This document shows, piece by piece, positions 42,350 through 43,504 of a DNA stretch of 43,504 bases. Source of the DNA: Planctomycetota bacterium (GTDB lineage Bacteria > Planctomycetota > GCA-2746535). The notes below the pieces were generated by a model, which ran no database searches, was not told the origin of the DNA, and saw only the letters and a program-made list of their open reading frames with translations. Position 1 is the stretch's first letter. Each line of letters begins with the position of its first letter. The stretch lies in the NCBI GenBank assembly GCA_002746535.1, contig NVWA01000036.1:9686-53189 (forward strand). Direction: 5' to 3'. The position numbers were made by a program, and so were the translations under genes.

Positions 42350-42784
42350 ATGAAAAACATCTTGTATTTACTACTAATTTGCTTTTGTTTTGGTTGCACA
42401 AATAATAAGCAAATCTCATATTCAACAAAAATCAAAACGTTTAAAGAGCCATTTCACAATATAAGCGTTGGTATGCAAAAAGATGAAGTTATTAGCATAA
42501 TAGGCAACCCAACATTTAAAAGTAATGAAGACACACAATCATTTACAATCATTGACCGTGGTGGTAAAGACATTGTACAAAGAAAAGAAATTTATTCAGG
42601 TTACCTTTTAGACATTAACAATAATGTCGTTTCATCAAAAAGATATAAAACTAAGAAAGATAAAAATTACAATAAAGAATTATTTTATATAGTAACTTAT
42701 TCCAAAAATAAGTTAGTTAGCCTAAAAAGATATCAATATTTAGAGACATTACAGGAAATAGGTATTGATTGGGGTAATAAATAA
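42350..42784 (+). CDS. Small lipoprotein, SmpA/BamE-like
   Basis: The 144-residue product has a lipoprotein signal (NILYLLLICFCFGC, Cys16), then an SmpA/OmlA-like start NISVGMQKDEVISIIGNPTF. This pattern belongs to small outer-membrane-associated lipoproteins. AGGAA seven bases upstream and a promoter support the start. The stop codon lies in the next attC. Confidence 0.65.
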   Translation: MKNILYLLLICFCFGCTNNKQISYSTKIKTFKEPFHNISVGMQKDEVISIIGNPTFKSNEDTQSFTIIDRGGKDIVQRKEIYSGYLLDINNNVVSSKRYKTKKDKNYNKELFYIVTYSKNKLVSLKRYQYLETLQEIGIDWGNK

Positions 42785-42904
42785 CTAGACGATGCCGTCG
42801 GACACTTTTTAGTCAACCTTTTTACGCAACAAAATAAAACTTATCATCAGTCCGCACTACGCAAGAATGTCTCCGTAAAGTTGCGCTGATCTTAATCGTT
42901 ATAA
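42782..42904 (+). repeat. attC site (first family)
   Basis: It starts TAACTAGACGATGCCGTCGG and ends GTTGCGCTGATCTTAATCGTTA, with blocks CACTTTTTAGTCAACC, TACGCAACAAAATAAAAC and CAGTCCGCACTACGCAAGAA. Confidence 0.82.
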
Positions 42905-42910
42905 GTCCCC

Positions 42911-43396
42911 ATGAAGAAAAGTTATAAATTTTATATTTCTATTGCCTTTATATTATTTCCATTTTTCATTACGGTTATCCATTATTATTTAACATCAAAG
43001 GAACTTCCTTGGCCCTATGATGGTACCAATGCAAATGAGCCTTGGTTTCTCTCTTCCAAAAGTGATTTCCTTCTATTTAGTAATTTATTTATCCCAACAA
43101 CTATGATATTTGGTCAATGTATTTTGTTATTTATGTTAAAAAAATTAAATTCAAGGCCAGACAAAGTTATTCTTTTAATTTGCTTAGCTTCCTTTATAGG
43201 TTATGCCGCATTTTTTGTATTAGGGCTTTTCTTTTATTTATATTTTTTATTTGGCATCATTATTTTTATTGCTTCATTCATTCCCATTAAAGACCGTAAT
43301 ATTTCAATCAGGCTTGCTAGCTTAGCTTGGTGTTTGGTTTCGCCAATTGGTATTATTATTTATTTTAGTGAATGGTTTGGTACCTTTGGTGATTAA
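42911..43396 (+). CDS. Integral membrane protein, unknown
   Basis: A 161-residue protein with four or five predicted membrane helices (about 7-26, 55-74, 84-105, 105-125, 135-155). The first loop carries ELPWPYDGTNANEPWFLSSK. No ribosome binding site and no family is recognised. It is the last gene before the insertion sequence. Confidence 0.55.
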   Translation: MKKSYKFYISIAFILFPFFITVIHYYLTSKELPWPYDGTNANEPWFLSSKSDFLLFSNLFIPTTMIFGQCILLFMLKKLNSRPDKVILLICLASFIGYAAFFVLGLFFYLYFLFGIIIFIASFIPIKDRNISIRLASLAWCLVSPIGIIIYFSEWFGTFGD

Positions 43397-43404
43397 TACT
43401 CAAG

Positions 43405-43433
43405 CTCCTAACTTCAAGTTTGAAGTGCAACAC
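43405..43433 (-). repeat. Terminal inverted repeat of an IS30-type element
   Basis: On the minus strand GTGTTGCACTTCAAACTTG then AAGTTAGGAG lies directly beyond the transposase stop. This type of end (TTGCACTTCAAA) is what I recall for many IS30-family elements. The other end is outside the window. Confidence 0.5.
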
Positions 43434-43504
43434 TTAGTGGTTATTTTCATAAAGTGTCTCCGGTGTAATATAGCCGTATCTTTCTCTCGGCCTTGTGTTT
43501 AGTT
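43434..43504 (-). mobile_element. IS30-family transposase, C-terminal fragment (continues off window)
   Basis: The last codons of a minus-strand frame read LNTRPRERYGYITPETLYEN then NH and stop. LNxRPRxRxGYxTPxE is the C-terminal signature of IS30-family DDE transposases. Only the end is visible. Confidence 0.7.

Noticed and set aside
36341..42904. Reading the repeats as a CRISPR array or as REP elements
   Set aside because: Spacing equals whole genes, units are about 120 bp with unequal arms, and each is tied to a stop codon, which fits attC and not CRISPR or REP.

Overview
The window looks like chromosomal DNA of an AT-rich, Gram-negative marine-type bacterium, most likely of the PVC group (Lentisphaera- or planctomycete-like). 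This rests on gene content: a MoxR/DUF58/BatA operon headed by a giant TPR protein, a secreted GH2 glycosidase, a type I sulfatase and a uronate-isomerase-like operon. No rRNA, tRNA or CRISPR was seen, so the taxonomy is inference.

Left third (1-17.6 kb, minus strand). One operon reads leftward from about 12.85 kb: a 2.8-thousand-residue exported TPR protein, a membrane-anchored coiled-coil protein, a MoxR AAA+ ATPase, a DUF58 VWA protein and a BatA-like VWA membrane protein that runs off the window. Upstream of it are a secreted GH2 glycosidase with a GATase-like C-terminus and a HEAT/TPR protein.

Middle (17.8-28.3 kb, plus strand). After a 148-bp element that recurs at 35.65 kb comes a UMP-CMP kinase of eukaryotic type, then a run of small single genes: exported protein, sulfatase, desaturase, two GNATs, nucleotidyltransferase, glycerophosphodiesterase, half of a CvfB-like protein, several small membrane proteins and a WD40-like protein. 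Many are separated by copies or remnants of a 100-180 bp imperfectly palindromic repeat beginning TAAC and ending GTTA.

28.3-36.3 kb is free of these repeats. It holds a DeoR regulator, PfkB kinase, uronate-isomerase-like amidohydrolase and class I aldolase operon with a visible operator and promoter, then DinB, a nuclease remnant, a response regulator, a glyoxalase-fold protein and a DUF2007 protein after the second copy of the element.

36.3-43.4 kb returns to the repeat-separated pattern in its cleanest form: nearly every gene is short, on the plus strand, and followed by one repeat. I interpret the repeats as integron attC sites and the region as a chromosomal integron cassette array. No integrase gene is present in the window. 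The window ends in the 3' end of an IS30-type transposase on the minus strand.
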